Below are positions 8,726 through 16,734 of a stretch of DNA of 64,000 nucleotides, in pieces; within the stretch, counting starts at the first letter, position 1; every line of letters begins with the position of its first letter. Below the pieces are notes generated by a model, which had not been told where the DNA came from, did not search any database, and saw only the letters and a list, made by a program, of their open reading frames with translations. The stretch comes from Novosphingobium sp. (GTDB lineage: Bacteria; Pseudomonadota; Alphaproteobacteria; Sphingomonadales; Sphingomonadaceae): NCBI GenBank assembly GCA_024236175.1, contig JACKKY010000001.1:62001-126000 (forward strand). The letters run 5' to 3'. A program made the position numbers and the translations under genes.

Positions 8726-9884
8726 GCGGGGCGGACTCCGTCAGCAGGCCGGCCTTGGCGCGCGTTCGCGCTTCGGCGTCGATGGCGATCACCTCATCCA
8801 GCGTGGCCGGTGCATCGGGCGCATAGCACGAAAGCACTTCCTCTACATGTGCGGCAATGCGGGTGAATGCAATCCGACCGTCAAGGAAGGCGGCGACCGC
8901 GATTTCGTTGGCCGCGTTGAGCACGGTCGGCGCAGCACCGCCTGCCTGTGCCGCCTCTCGCGCCAGCCGTGTCGCCGGGAAGCGCTGCTCGTCGGTCTCC
9001 CGGAAGGTAAGTGCCCCGATCGCCGCAAGATCGAGCGGCTCGCAAGGCGTGTCCATCCGTTGCGGCCAGGCAAGCGCCGATGCGATCGGCACCCGCATAT
9101 CCGAAGGCCCCAGCTGGGCCAGAGTCGAGCCGTCACGGTATTCGACCATCGAATGAACGATCGACTGGGGGTGGACGACGATGCGCAGCCGGTCGAGCCC
9201 GACCGGGAACAGGTGGCTGGCCTCGATCAGTTCGAGCCCCTTGTTCATCATCGTCGCGGAATCGACGCTGATCTTGGCGCCCATGTCCCAGTTGGGATGC
9301 TTGACCGCCTGCGCAGGCGTCGCGTTCTTCAACTGCTCAACCGACCAGTCACGGAACGGACCGCCGCTCGCCGTGAGCGTGATGGAACGGACATGGCCGA
9401 TATCGTTGCCCGCAAGGCACTGGAAAATGGCATTATGTTCCGAATCGACCGGCAAAAGCGTCGCTTTGCTGCGATCCACGGCAGCGGTCATCACTTCTCC
9501 GGCCGAGACCAGCGCTTCCTTGTTGGCGAGGCCGACGATACCGCCCTGCTCGATCGCGGCCATGGTCGGCGCAAGGCCCGCGCAACCGACAATTGCGGCG
9601 ATCGTGATGTCTGCGCTGCGTGCGGCTGCCTCCACGAGGGCACTTTCGCCACCGGCCGCTTCAATGTCGCTGCCCGAAAGCGCGTCACGCAGTTCGGCGA
9701 GGCGGCTTTCGTCCGCGATCACGGCGATTTCTGCAGAAAATTCCCGCGCCAGTCTTGCCAGCTCGGCGCAATTGCCGTTGGCCGTGAGCGCCACGACCCG
9801 CCAATTGCCCTTCTCCCGCCGGACCAGGTCCAGCGTCGAGGCACCGATCGAGCCGGTAGCGCCGAGGATCGAAATGCTGCGCAC
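8718..9884 (-). CDS. dxr: 1-deoxy-D-xylulose 5-phosphate reductoisomerase
   Basis: The second enzyme of the MEP isoprenoid pathway: NADPH- and metal-dependent conversion of DXP to 2-C-methyl-D-erythritol 4-phosphate. The 388-aa protein has the NADPH loop GATGSIG at residues 8-14, the metal/substrate region LPVDSEHNAIFQCL, and SGGPFRDW. The start is GTG at 9884, two bases after the cdsA stop. Its place between cdsA and rseP is the common proteobacterial order. Confidence 0.97.
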   Translation of the reverse strand: MRSISILGATGSIGASTLDLVRREKGNWRVVALTANGNCAELARLAREFSAEIAVIADESRLAELRDALSGSDIEAAGGESALVEAAARSADITIAAIVGCAGLAPTMAAIEQGGIVGLANKEALVSAGEVMTAAVDRSKATLLPVDSEHNAIFQCLAGNDIGHVRSITLTASGGPFRDWSVEQLKNATPAQAVKHPNWDMGAKISVDSATMMNKGLELIEASHLFPVGLDRLRIVVHPQSIVHSMVEYRDGSTLAQLGPSDMRVPIASALAWPQRMDTPCEPLDLAAIGALTFRETDEQRFPATRLAREAAQAGGAAPTVLNAANEIAVAAFLDGRIAFTRIAAHVEEVLSCYAPDAPATLDEVIAIDAEARTRAKAGLLTESAPLD

Positions 9885-9886
9885 GG

Positions 9887-10597
9887 TCAGACGATCTCCG
9901 TCAGTTTTGCCGCCATGCCCACGATGATGGCAACCGGAAGCAAGCCATCGACCCGATCGAACACGCCCCCATGCCCCGGTATCAGTCCGGAACTGTCCTT
10001 AACGCCTGCACGCCGCTTGAGCCAGCTTTCCAGGAAATCCCCGAACTGCGCGGCAACCGCCAGTATCGCGCCGATCGCCGCCCCCGCGAAGATGGCAGCC
10101 CAGGGCGTCCCGCCGTCGTGAGCGGTTGCCATGGCGCCCGCCGCCGCCGCAATGAAGCCGACCACGGCGGCACCGAACAGCGCGGATGCAGCCATGCCGC
10201 CAAACAGGCCGGCCCAGGTCTTGGAAGGGCTGATCGCCGGCGCGATCTTGGGCCCACCGAATGTGCGGCCGGCAAAATAGGCGCCGGTATCGGTCAGGAT
10301 CACGAAACCCAGCGTGATCCCGACCAGCAGGCCCGGCATGATCACCAGCGAAAACGCGGCAAGGCCGATGTAGGCCGCTCCGGCCACGATGCCGGCCACG
10401 GCAGCGGCCGGAGCGATACCCATTGCAGCGACCAGCCGGATCAACTCAAACAGCAGCGCGAGCGCTACGGCAGCGACAAGCGCGTCAAGCACAAGCCCGC
10501 CGAGATAAAGCGCTACGCCGGCCACTGCCAGCATCACGATGGCCGAGAGGGTGCGAACCGGCAGGTCGGATTTTCTGGCGACCTCACCTTCCCCCAT
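9887..10597 (-). CDS. cdsA: Phosphatidate cytidylyltransferase
   Basis: Makes CDP-diacylglycerol from phosphatidate and CTP, the branch point for phospholipids (used by PssA further along). This 236-aa polytopic membrane protein carries the CdsA signature near its C-terminus (GVKDSSGLIPGHGGVFDRVDGL) and the SPSKTWAG motif. The ATG at 10597 is chosen: it overlaps the end of uppS by 14 bp and leaves a short polar N-terminus; a longer reading upstream is only the uppS sequence in another frame. Confidence 0.95.
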   Translation of the reverse strand: MGEGEVARKSDLPVRTLSAIVMLAVAGVALYLGGLVLDALVAAVALALLFELIRLVAAMGIAPAAAVAGIVAGAAYIGLAAFSLVIMPGLLVGITLGFVILTDTGAYFAGRTFGGPKIAPAISPSKTWAGLFGGMAASALFGAAVVGFIAAAAGAMATAHDGGTPWAAIFAGAAIGAILAVAAQFGDFLESWLKRRAGVKDSSGLIPGHGGVFDRVDGLLPVAIIVGMAAKLTEIV

Positions 10598-11354
10598 AGC
10601 GGCGTTCCCGTTTGGCGAATTCGATGAGCGCCTGCTCGAGATGGTCCGGGGTGAAATCGGGCCAGAGGACATCGGTGAACCAAAGCTCCGCGTAGGCAGC
10701 CTGCCACAGCAGGAAGTTGGAAAGACGCAGCTCACCCGACGTGCGGATCAGAAGATCCAGAGGCGGCAAGTCGGCGGTATCCAGTTCGGCGGAGATCGCC
10801 TCAGCCGTCACTTCGCCCTTGGCGGCCGCCCTGCCCGCGGCGCGCGCGATCTCATCCTGCGAACCGTAGTTGAGCGCGACCACGAGCGTCACCCCGTCAT
10901 TGCCAGCGGTGCGCGCCAGGGCATCTTCAACCAGATCGACGACATCGCGCGGAAAGGCCTTGTAATCACCGATGATTTTCAATCGGACGTTGTTCGCAGC
11001 GAACTCGTCCAGATCGCTCAGGATGAAGCGCTTCAGCAGCCCCATCAGATCGGAGATCTCCTCTTTCGAGCGCCGCCAGTTCTCGGTGGAAAAGGCATAG
11101 AGCGTCAGTGCGTCCAGCCCCATCTCGCGCGCGGCCCTGACCAGCCTGCGCACCGATTCCACGCCACGCTGGTGCCCGACGGCATGCGGCATGTGGCGCT
11201 TCTTCGCCCAGCGCCCGTTACCGTCCATGATAATCGCGACATGGCGGGCGCCATGACCGCCCCCGCCGTCGCCTTCATGCGTCGCCAAAGCCGATTGCCC
11301 GCTGCGTCCCCCAGCTTCGCTCGGCACGAACGTGGACGCAGGCACTTTCCTCAC
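10584..11354 (-). CDS. uppS: Undecaprenyl diphosphate synthase (cis-prenyltransferase)
   Basis: Condenses farnesyl diphosphate with isopentenyl diphosphate to the C55 carrier lipid used for peptidoglycan and capsule. The 256-aa protein has the signature IIMDGNGRWAKKR with the catalytic Asp at about residue 44, the RRLV.AA region, and the C-terminal RTSGE.RLSNFLLWQ.AY.E motif. The start is GTG at 11354, overlapping the frr stop (GTGA). The N-terminal tail of about 35 residues before the core is Gly-rich and slightly longer than usual. Confidence 0.96.
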   Translation of the reverse strand: MRKVPASTFVPSEAGGRSGQSALATHEGDGGGGHGARHVAIIMDGNGRWAKKRHMPHAVGHQRGVESVRRLVRAAREMGLDALTLYAFSTENWRRSKEEISDLMGLLKRFILSDLDEFAANNVRLKIIGDYKAFPRDVVDLVEDALARTAGNDGVTLVVALNYGSQDEIARAAGRAAAKGEVTAEAISAELDTADLPPLDLLIRTSGELRLSNFLLWQAAYAELWFTDVLWPDFTPDHLEQALIEFAKRERRYGGR

Positions 11355-11908
11355 TGGCCAAGAATGTCCTTTTCCTTTCGGGCGAACTCATCATCCGCCT
11401 GTTGGATCATGTCGTCGGTGAGCTTCTGCACTTCGTTCTCCGACCGCTTGCGCTCGTCTTCGGAAATTTCGCTCTTCTTTTCATCGGCCTTGAGCGCTTC
11501 CATACCGTCACGCCGCACGTTGCGGATCGCAACCCGTGCCTTTTCGGTATACTGGCCGGCGAGCTTGGCAAGTTCCTTGCGGCGTTCCTCGGTCAGTTCG
11601 GGGATAGGCAGGCGAAGGACATTGCCGTCATTGATCGGATTGAGCCCGAGGCCGGCCGAGTGGATCGCCTTTTCAACCGGTCCGACATTGGACTTGTCCC
11701 ACACCTGCACCGAAAGTAGCCGCGGCTCGGGAACGGAAACGGTCGCCACCTGGTTCAGAGGCATCTGCGAACCGTAGACCTCCACCGTGATGGTATCGAG
11801 AAGCGCCGTGTTCGCGCGGCCTGTCCGCAGGCCGGAAAGATCGTGCCTGAGCGCCTCGACCGCGCCCTGCATGCGGCGCTCAAGGTCCGCCTTGTCGTAT
11901 TTGGCCAT
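11351..11908 (-). CDS. frr: Ribosome recycling factor
   Basis: Splits post-termination ribosomes together with EF-G. The 185-aa protein has the usual RRF order: helix 1 with LRTGRANTALLD, the beta domain (TVSVPEPRLLSVQVWDKS), the NDGNVLRLPIPELTEERRKEL motif, and the long C-terminal helix (SEDERKRSENEVQKLTDDMI). The ATG at 11908 (MAKYDK) is preferred to the longer upstream reading because it follows GGAGG and begins at the family start. It lies two bases after pyrH. Confidence 0.97.
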   Translation of the reverse strand: MAKYDKADLERRMQGAVEALRHDLSGLRTGRANTALLDTITVEVYGSQMPLNQVATVSVPEPRLLSVQVWDKSNVGPVEKAIHSAGLGLNPINDGNVLRLPIPELTEERRKELAKLAGQYTEKARVAIRNVRRDGMEALKADEKKSEISEDERKRSENEVQKLTDDMIQQADDEFARKEKDILGQ

Positions 11909-11910
11909 GG

Positions 11911-12633
11911 TCAAGCCTCCTCCTGCACTATTGTTTGTACGCCGTTGCCTGACAGCACTCTGGCGAGGTTGCCGCGTTCGCGGATCGAGAACACCACAAT
12001 GGGAATTCCGTTCTCCCGGCACAAGGCCACCGCGCTGGCATCCATAACCTTGAGGTTTTTCGAAAGAACTGCATCGTAACTTATTGTTTCAAATCGTTCG
12101 GCGCTTGGGTCCTTTTTCGGATCCGAGCTGTATACGCCATCCACGCTGGTGCCCTTGTACAGCGCATCGCACCCCATTTCCGCCGCGCGCAACGCAGCGC
12201 CGGTATCCGTGGTAAAGAAGGGATTGCCGGTGCCGGCGGCGAAAATCACGACGCGTCCCTTCTCAAGGTGACGCTCGGCACGGCGACGTATGTAGGGCTC
12301 GCACACCGATGCCATCGGGATCGCAGACTGAACGCGTGTTTCCACGCCCAGATTTTCTAGCGCGTTCTGCATGGCCAGCGCGTTCATTACCGTCGCCAGC
12401 ATACCCATGTAGTCGCCCGTCGTGCGGTCCAGCCCCTTTGCCGCAGCGGATATGCCCCGGAAGATGTTGCCGCCTCCGATCACGAGGCAGATTTCAAGGC
12501 CGGTGTCCTTGGCCGCCTTCACTTCCTGCGCCAGGTCGGCGACGAATTCCGGATCGATCCCGTATTGCTGATTGCCCATCAGCACTTCGCCCGAGAGTTT
12601 GAGCAGGATACGCTTTGGCTTGGGCAGGCTCAT
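11911..12633 (-). CDS. pyrH: UMP kinase
   Basis: Phosphorylates UMP to UDP in pyrimidine synthesis. The 240-aa amino-acid-kinase-fold protein shows KRILLKLSGEVLMG at the N-terminus, the GGGNIFRG nucleotide/phosphate loop, GMLATVMNALA, and the FAAGTGNPFFTTDTGAALRAAE region with the conserved ASAVALCRENGIPIVVFS end. Start ATG at 12633. It is placed between tsf and frr as in most alphaproteobacteria. Confidence 0.97.
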   Translation of the reverse strand: MSLPKPKRILLKLSGEVLMGNQQYGIDPEFVADLAQEVKAAKDTGLEICLVIGGGNIFRGISAAAKGLDRTTGDYMGMLATVMNALAMQNALENLGVETRVQSAIPMASVCEPYIRRRAERHLEKGRVVIFAAGTGNPFFTTDTGAALRAAEMGCDALYKGTSVDGVYSSDPKKDPSAERFETISYDAVLSKNLKVMDASAVALCRENGIPIVVFSIRERGNLARVLSGNGVQTIVQEEA

Positions 12634-12718
12634 GGGACCTTCGCTGAGAGGGTTGGAAAAGCGCGGCCCTTATAGCCGGAAGCCTGCTGCTGCCAAGTGC
12701 GGAGGCAACATGGAAAAT

Positions 12719-12763
12719 CCCCGCTCCGGCGAACCGACCGGGAGGTCGGCGACCGGAACGGGG
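12719..12763 (-). terminator. Terminator after tsf
   Basis: A nested inverted repeat: outer arms CCCCG.TCCGG and an inner CCGACC/GGTCGG stem with a GGGA loop. On the minus strand it is followed by ATTTTCC. It lies in the 157-bp gap between tsf and pyrH and may separate the rpsB-tsf unit from the downstream genes. Confidence 0.6.
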
Positions 12764-12790
12764 ACCGAATTGAGAACCGATGCCCGGGCG

Positions 12791-13714
12791 TCAGCCCTGG
12801 ACGGCAGCGGCGACTTCGGCGGCGAAGTCGCTTTCCTTCTTCTCGATACCTTCGCCCAGCTGGAAGCGGACGAAGTCCTTGAGCACGATCTTGCTGCCGG
12901 CTTCCTTGCCCGCCTGTTCGACGACCTGCGCGACCGGAGTCTTGTTGTCGATGACGAAGACCTGGCTGAGAAGCGCGTTTTCCTTGGCGAACTTGTTCAC
13001 CGCGCCTTCGACCATCTTTTCCTGGACGTTCTCGGGCTTGCCGCTTTCGGCGGCCTTTTCCGCGGCGATCTTGCGCTCGCGCTCGATCAGCTCGGGATCG
13101 AGGTTCGCGGCATCCAGCGCCAGCGGGAACGCAGCGGCGATATGCATGGCGATCTGCTTGCCGAGCGGCTCGAGCACGTCGGCGCCCGCGTCGCTCTCCA
13201 GGGCGACCAGCACGCCGATCTTGCCCAGGCTGGGCGCGGCGGCGTTGTGCATGTAGGGCACGACCAGGCCGTTCGAGACCTCAACCGTCTTCATGCGACG
13301 CAGCTGCTGGTTCTCGCCGATCGTGGCGACATTGTTGGTCAATGCCTCGCCAACGGTGCCGCCTTCCGGGAAGGCGGCATCCTTGAGCGCATCGATATCG
13401 TCCGAAGAAGCGGAAAGCGCCACTTCGGTGGTCTTGCGCACGAAATCCTGGAACTGCTCGTTCTTGGCGACGAAGTCGGTTTCGGAGTTGACTTCAACGG
13501 CCACGCCCCGGGTACCGGAAACGGCAACACCTACCAGCCCCTCGGCGGCGGTGCGGCTCGACTTCTTGGCGGCGGCGGCAAGCCCCTTGGCGCGCAGCGC
13601 GTCAACCGCGGCTTCCAGATCACCGCCGGATTCGTCCAGCGCCTTCTTGCAATCCATCATGCCGGCGCCCGTGCGCTCGCGAAGGTTCTTCACGTCAGTG
13701 GCAGTGTAGGCCAT
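12791..13714 (-). CDS. tsf: Translation elongation factor Ts
   Basis: The nucleotide exchange factor for EF-Tu. The 307-aa protein has the N-terminal UBA-like domain with LRERTGAGMMDCKKAL, the core TDFVAKNEQFQDF motif (TDF-V contact with EF-Tu), and a C-terminal dimerisation region. The ATG at 13714 (MAYTATDV) is the family start; an upstream in-frame ATG lacks support. It follows rpsB with an 81-bp spacer that contains a strong hairpin. Confidence 0.97.
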   Translation of the reverse strand: MAYTATDVKNLRERTGAGMMDCKKALDESGGDLEAAVDALRAKGLAAAAKKSSRTAAEGLVGVAVSGTRGVAVEVNSETDFVAKNEQFQDFVRKTTEVALSASSDDIDALKDAAFPEGGTVGEALTNNVATIGENQQLRRMKTVEVSNGLVVPYMHNAAAPSLGKIGVLVALESDAGADVLEPLGKQIAMHIAAAFPLALDAANLDPELIERERKIAAEKAAESGKPENVQEKMVEGAVNKFAKENALLSQVFVIDNKTPVAQVVEQAGKEAGSKIVLKDFVRFQLGEGIEKKESDFAAEVAAAVQG

Positions 13715-13742
13715 CGCGTATATCCTCTTGAAATTATGTGGT

Positions 13743-13770
13743 GCGCGCGGAGCCATTGGCCTCCGCGCGC
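13743..13770 (-). promoter_or_regulatory. Hairpin between rpsB and tsf (attenuator candidate)
   Basis: A perfect 10-bp stem (GCGCGCGGAG / CTCCGCGCGC) with an 8-nt loop lies between rpsB and tsf. Such intercistronic hairpins reduce read-through so that S2 and EF-Ts levels differ. There is no T-tract, so it may be an RNA stability or partial termination element. Confidence 0.45.
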
Positions 13771-13795
13771 GACAGTTTCATGACGAAAGCCTTGC

Positions 13796-14578
13796 TCAGG
13801 CCTCTGTCGCCGGCTCCTCTGCCGGCTGTTCGACGGCCATCTCGGCCATAGGCTCATCGAGCGCACCGATATCGGCGCCCGAATCGATGATCGCTTCCTG
13901 GCCACCTTTCCGGGCCGCCTGGCCGACGGCATCGCAGTAAAGGCGAATGGCACGCGCAGCGTCGTCATTGCCCGGAATCGGGAATGCGATGCCCTGCGGA
14001 TCGACGTTCGAATCGAGAATGGCGACGACCGGGATGCCAAGCACATTGGCTTCCTTGATCGCCAGCTCTTCCTTGTTGGCGTCGATCACGAACATAACGT
14101 CGGGAATGCCGCCCATGTCGCGAATGCCGCCAAGCGAAAGCTCAAGCTTGTCACGCTCACGGGTGAGCTGCAGCACTTCCTTCTTGGTCAGGCCAGCGGT
14201 GTCTCCCGAAAGCTGTTCTTCCAGGCTCTTGAGACGCTTGATCGACTGCGAGATCGTCTTCCAGTTGGTGAGCATGCCGCCCAGCCAGCGGTGGTTGACG
14301 AAATGCTGGCCGGCCGCCCGCGCTCCTTCGGCGACGGGCTGCTGCGCCTGGCGCTTGGTGCCGACGAACAGCACCTTGCCGCCGGCCTGGACAGTCGCCG
14401 AAACGAACTCGAGCGCACGCGCCATCAGCGGCACGGTCTGCGACAGGTCGATGATGTGGACGCCGTTCCGCGCGCCGAAGATGTACGGCTTCATCCGCGG
14501 GTTCCAGCGGTGGGTCTGGTGGCCGAAATGCGCGCCGGCCTCGATCAATTGCTGCATGGTGACGGTGGGAGCCGCCAT
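13796..14578 (-). CDS. rpsB: 30S ribosomal protein S2
   Basis: Ribosomal protein uS2 (260 aa). The N-terminus TMQQLIEAGAHFGHQTHRWNPRMKPYI is the S2 signature, and the second signature appears as PDVMFVIDANKE followed by EANVLGIPVVAILDSNVDP. An acidic tail (EQPAEEPATEA) extends the C-terminus. Start ATG at 14578. It heads the long minus-strand core block, with a 346-bp upstream region (14579-14924). Confidence 0.97.
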   Translation of the reverse strand: MAAPTVTMQQLIEAGAHFGHQTHRWNPRMKPYIFGARNGVHIIDLSQTVPLMARALEFVSATVQAGGKVLFVGTKRQAQQPVAEGARAAGQHFVNHRWLGGMLTNWKTISQSIKRLKSLEEQLSGDTAGLTKKEVLQLTRERDKLELSLGGIRDMGGIPDVMFVIDANKEELAIKEANVLGIPVVAILDSNVDPQGIAFPIPGNDDAARAIRLYCDAVGQAARKGGQEAIIDSGADIGALDEPMAEMAVEQPAEEPATEA

Positions 14579-14809
14579 AGAGAATTCCTTTCCGGTTCGT
14601 GCCTCTGGGAAGCTGGAACCGTGCGGAAATGGCCCGCTGCGGCACCGGTATGGCAGTGCTTCCCATGTGGATTTGCCGAGGGTTCGTAACGCTCCGGAGG
14701 GAACGCAAGACCCCGCGACGCGCGGCCCTTAACCGGGGCGACCGGGAAAATCCAGCACGAATTCACGCAGCCGCGCGACGGACCGGCTCGATTGACGGTT
14801 GACTTGCGA

Positions 14810-14824
14810 GAACAAATAAAGAAC
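14810..14824 (+). promoter_or_regulatory. LexA (SOS) box candidate, GAAC-N7-GAAC
   Basis: GAACAAATAAAGAAC is an exact match to the direct-repeat SOS box of Alphaproteobacteria (GTTC-N7-GTTC on the other strand). It overlaps the proposed -10 element of the plus-strand small gene, the usual place for repression. With eight fixed bases, about one or two chance matches are expected in a window of this size, so the promoter position is the main support. Confidence 0.5.
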
Positions 14825-14864
14825 ATTCAGCGCATCGACAGGAACATCATGCCAGATGATTCGC

Positions 14865-14884
14865 TTGTCCACAAGTTATCCACA
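14865..14884 (+). promoter_or_regulatory. Two direct DnaA-box-like 9-mers
   Basis: TTGTCCACA (14865-14873) and TTATCCACA (14876-14884) are in the same orientation, 11 bp apart. The second equals the strong E. coli DnaA box. They lie in the leader between the putative LexA site and the start of the small membrane protein. There is no AT-rich unwinding region or further box cluster, so this looks like a regulatory site rather than an origin. Confidence 0.4.
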
Positions 14885-14924
14885 GGCATTGCACAGCTTT
14901 GCCAAGACCGAAGGAAACACCGAG

Positions 14925-15185
14925 ATGGCCAGCTTCCTGCTGCTCGCACTGTTCACCGCCAGCGCCGCGCTGGCCATTGCCAGCATCGCCTTCAGCATGC
15001 ACCGCTACGGCCCGGCAGCCCTTCACCTGAAGGACAGGCTCGCCCGATGCCCCGAACAGCTGACGGTGCGCTGGAAGGTGACCACGATCGAATCCGGTCT
15101 TCCGGACGCTCAGATCCTAAGGCCCGATTTCCGGGCCAAGGCTAAGGCTGTTCAGCAGCAGCCCGGCCTGCGCGCTGCCGCTTGA
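14925..15185 (+). CDS. Small single-pass membrane protein, possibly SOS-controlled (86 aa)
   Basis: I do not recognise the family. The protein has one N-terminal transmembrane helix (about residues 3-24, MASFLLLALFTASAALAIAS) and a basic cytoplasmic-type tail with one Cys. The ATG at 14925 follows AAGGA by 9 nt; an earlier in-frame ATG at 14856 has a poor ribosome site and would put 23 polar residues before the helix. The 3' end overlaps the convergent pssA by 44 bp. Upstream lie a LexA-type box and DnaA-like boxes. Small inner-membrane proteins under SOS control in other alphaproteobacteria can block cell division; that role here is only a hypothesis. Confidence 0.6.
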   Translation: MASFLLLALFTASAALAIASIAFSMHRYGPAALHLKDRLARCPEQLTVRWKVTTIESGLPDAQILRPDFRAKAKAVQQQPGLRAAA

Positions 15186-15939
15186 TCCGCGCATAGCTGA
15201 ACAAGGCGAAGGGGATCAGCAGTAGATAGCCCACGCTTATGAAGACGAGGGTGAACCAGGGTTCAATCAACAAGGCAGCGACAAGAAGCCCCGCCAGGGC
15301 AATGACTTCCAGGCGAATATTCATACGCGGCCGCAGCCGCGACCAGCTCAGCGTCGGCAGGCTGGAAATCATCAGGAAAGCGATGAGCACGAGCCAGACG
15401 GCCACTCCCACGGGCTGGCGGAACTCCTCCCGCTCGCTGGCAATCCACAGATAGAGAGGCAGGAACGCAAGCCCCGCCCCGACCGGCGCGGGAACGCCGG
15501 TGAGAAAACCCGCCTGCTTGTGCGGCTGGTCGGGCAAGTCGATGCGCGCATTGAAGCGCGCAAGGCGCAGCACGCAGCATATCGCGAAGGCGAGCGCGGC
15601 GAACCAGCCGAGGCTCGGCAAGTCCCGCAGTGCCCAAAGATAGATAATCAGCGCGGGCGCCACTCCGAACGAGATCGAATCGGCAAGGCTGTCGAGCTCT
15701 GCGCCAAACCGCGACTGCGCCTTGAGCAGGCGCGCGGCTCTGCCATCAATGCCGTCCAGAAGCCCGGCGAGGATCACCGCCATCACCGATTTCTCGAACT
15801 CTCCGGCAATGGCGAAGCGAATTCCGGTCAGGCCCACGCACAAGGCAGCAGCTGTAAGCGCATTGGGAACAAGTGCTCGCAATGTCAGCCCCTTGGGCAA
15901 TCGCCGGCTGCGCTGTTCGGGTTCGCCGTCACCATTCAC
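15142..15939 (-). CDS. pssA: CDP-diacylglycerol-serine O-phosphatidyltransferase
   Basis: Makes phosphatidylserine from CDP-diacylglycerol and serine at the inner membrane. The 265-aa polytopic protein carries the CDP-alcohol phosphatidyltransferase motif as DGIDGRAARLLKAQSRFGAELDSLAD (D-G-x2-A-R-x8-G-x3-D-x3-D). The start is GTG at 15939, overlapping the psd stop (GTGA). It is coupled to psd, whose product decarboxylates its product. Its 3' end overlaps the small plus-strand gene. Confidence 0.95.
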   Translation of the reverse strand: MNGDGEPEQRSRRLPKGLTLRALVPNALTAAALCVGLTGIRFAIAGEFEKSVMAVILAGLLDGIDGRAARLLKAQSRFGAELDSLADSISFGVAPALIIYLWALRDLPSLGWFAALAFAICCVLRLARFNARIDLPDQPHKQAGFLTGVPAPVGAGLAFLPLYLWIASEREEFRQPVGVAVWLVLIAFLMISSLPTLSWSRLRPRMNIRLEVIALAGLLVAALLIEPWFTLVFISVGYLLLIPFALFSYARIKRQRAGRAAAEQP

Positions 15940-16685
15940 TGGATCACGCCCTCGAGCATGGGCGCCTGCCCTACTTCGGCAAGGACCGTCTCTCCGGCGA
16001 TGACCCGTTGCCCCAGGATCACGCGAGGTTCGGTGCCTTGCGGGAGATAGACGTCTACCCGGCTACCGAAGCGGATCAGCCCGACACGCTGTCCGCCGGC
16101 CAGGAAATCCCCGGGTTTTATGAACGGGACGATACGGCGCGCCACGAGTCCCGCGATCTGAGTGAAGCAGACAGCCAGTCCGTCCGACCTTTCAATCAGG
16201 ATGTGCTGTCGCTCGTTTTCCTCGCTCGCCTTGTCGAGATCGGCATTCATGAACTTGCCGGGAATGTAGACCAGCCGCTTCACCGTGCCGCCGATCGGCG
16301 CGCGATTGATGTGAACATCGAACACGCTCATGAAAATCGACACCCGCGTGACCGGCTCGTCCGGCATTGCGGGCGATCCGCTGCCATCGTCCACGAGGAA
16401 CTCGGGAGGCGGAGAGACCTTCTGGATGAGCGAAACGAGGCCGTCGGCCGGCGAAACGATGAAGCGCTCGTTCTGAGGCGTAACCCGTTGCGGATCGCGG
16501 AAGAAGGCGAGAATGCAGATGGCGAGCGCGCCCAGCGGCCAGGCGATGGTCTCCCATGCAGGAATGGCCGCGAGCAGGCTCAACCCCGCCGCAATCGCTG
16601 CAAATTTGCGGCCTTCAGGATGAACCGAGGGCCATTGCCAGCTCGCCTCGCCCCGCCCCTGGTTGTCGAGAGTTTCACCGGGCAT
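15936..16685 (-). CDS. psd: Phosphatidylserine decarboxylase proenzyme
   Basis: Converts phosphatidylserine to phosphatidylethanolamine. The proenzyme (249 aa, the short PSD-B type) self-cleaves between Gly207 and Ser208 in IRFGSR, making a pyruvoyl group on the alpha chain. N-terminal hydrophobic segments (about residues 27-62) anchor it to the membrane; the conserved FDVHINRAP and PGKF motifs are present. It forms a unit with pssA (4-bp overlap) and is preceded, 49 bp upstream, by the SDR gene on the same strand. Confidence 0.95.
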   Translation of the reverse strand: MPGETLDNQGRGEASWQWPSVHPEGRKFAAIAAGLSLLAAIPAWETIAWPLGALAICILAFFRDPQRVTPQNERFIVSPADGLVSLIQKVSPPPEFLVDDGSGSPAMPDEPVTRVSIFMSVFDVHINRAPIGGTVKRLVYIPGKFMNADLDKASEENERQHILIERSDGLAVCFTQIAGLVARRIVPFIKPGDFLAGGQRVGLIRFGSRVDVYLPQGTEPRVILGQRVIAGETVLAEVGQAPMLEGVIQ

Positions 16686-16734
16686 CAGCGCCCTTTAGGC
16701 GGTGCGGACACAAGCCGCAATGGCCGTGCGCTCC

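Larger units (their letters stand above)
14579..14924. other. Intergenic region between rpsB and the small membrane protein gene
   Basis: This 346-bp stretch holds the divergent promoters of rpsB (minus) and the small membrane protein (plus). On the plus strand TTGACG (14792-14797) and AATAAA (14815-14820), 17 bp apart, form a plausible promoter. A LexA-type repeat overlaps the -10 box, and two DnaA-box-like 9-mers follow. No gene is seen in it. Confidence 0.6.

Noticed and set aside
4719..10121. Several long plus-strand open frames opposite bamA, rseP, dxr and cdsA
   Set aside because: They are GC-rich antisense frames with Arg/His-biased composition, no ribosome sites and no family motifs.
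14865..14884. Replication origin at the DnaA-like boxes
   Set aside because: Only two boxes, no AT-rich unwinding element, and no origin-type neighbours.
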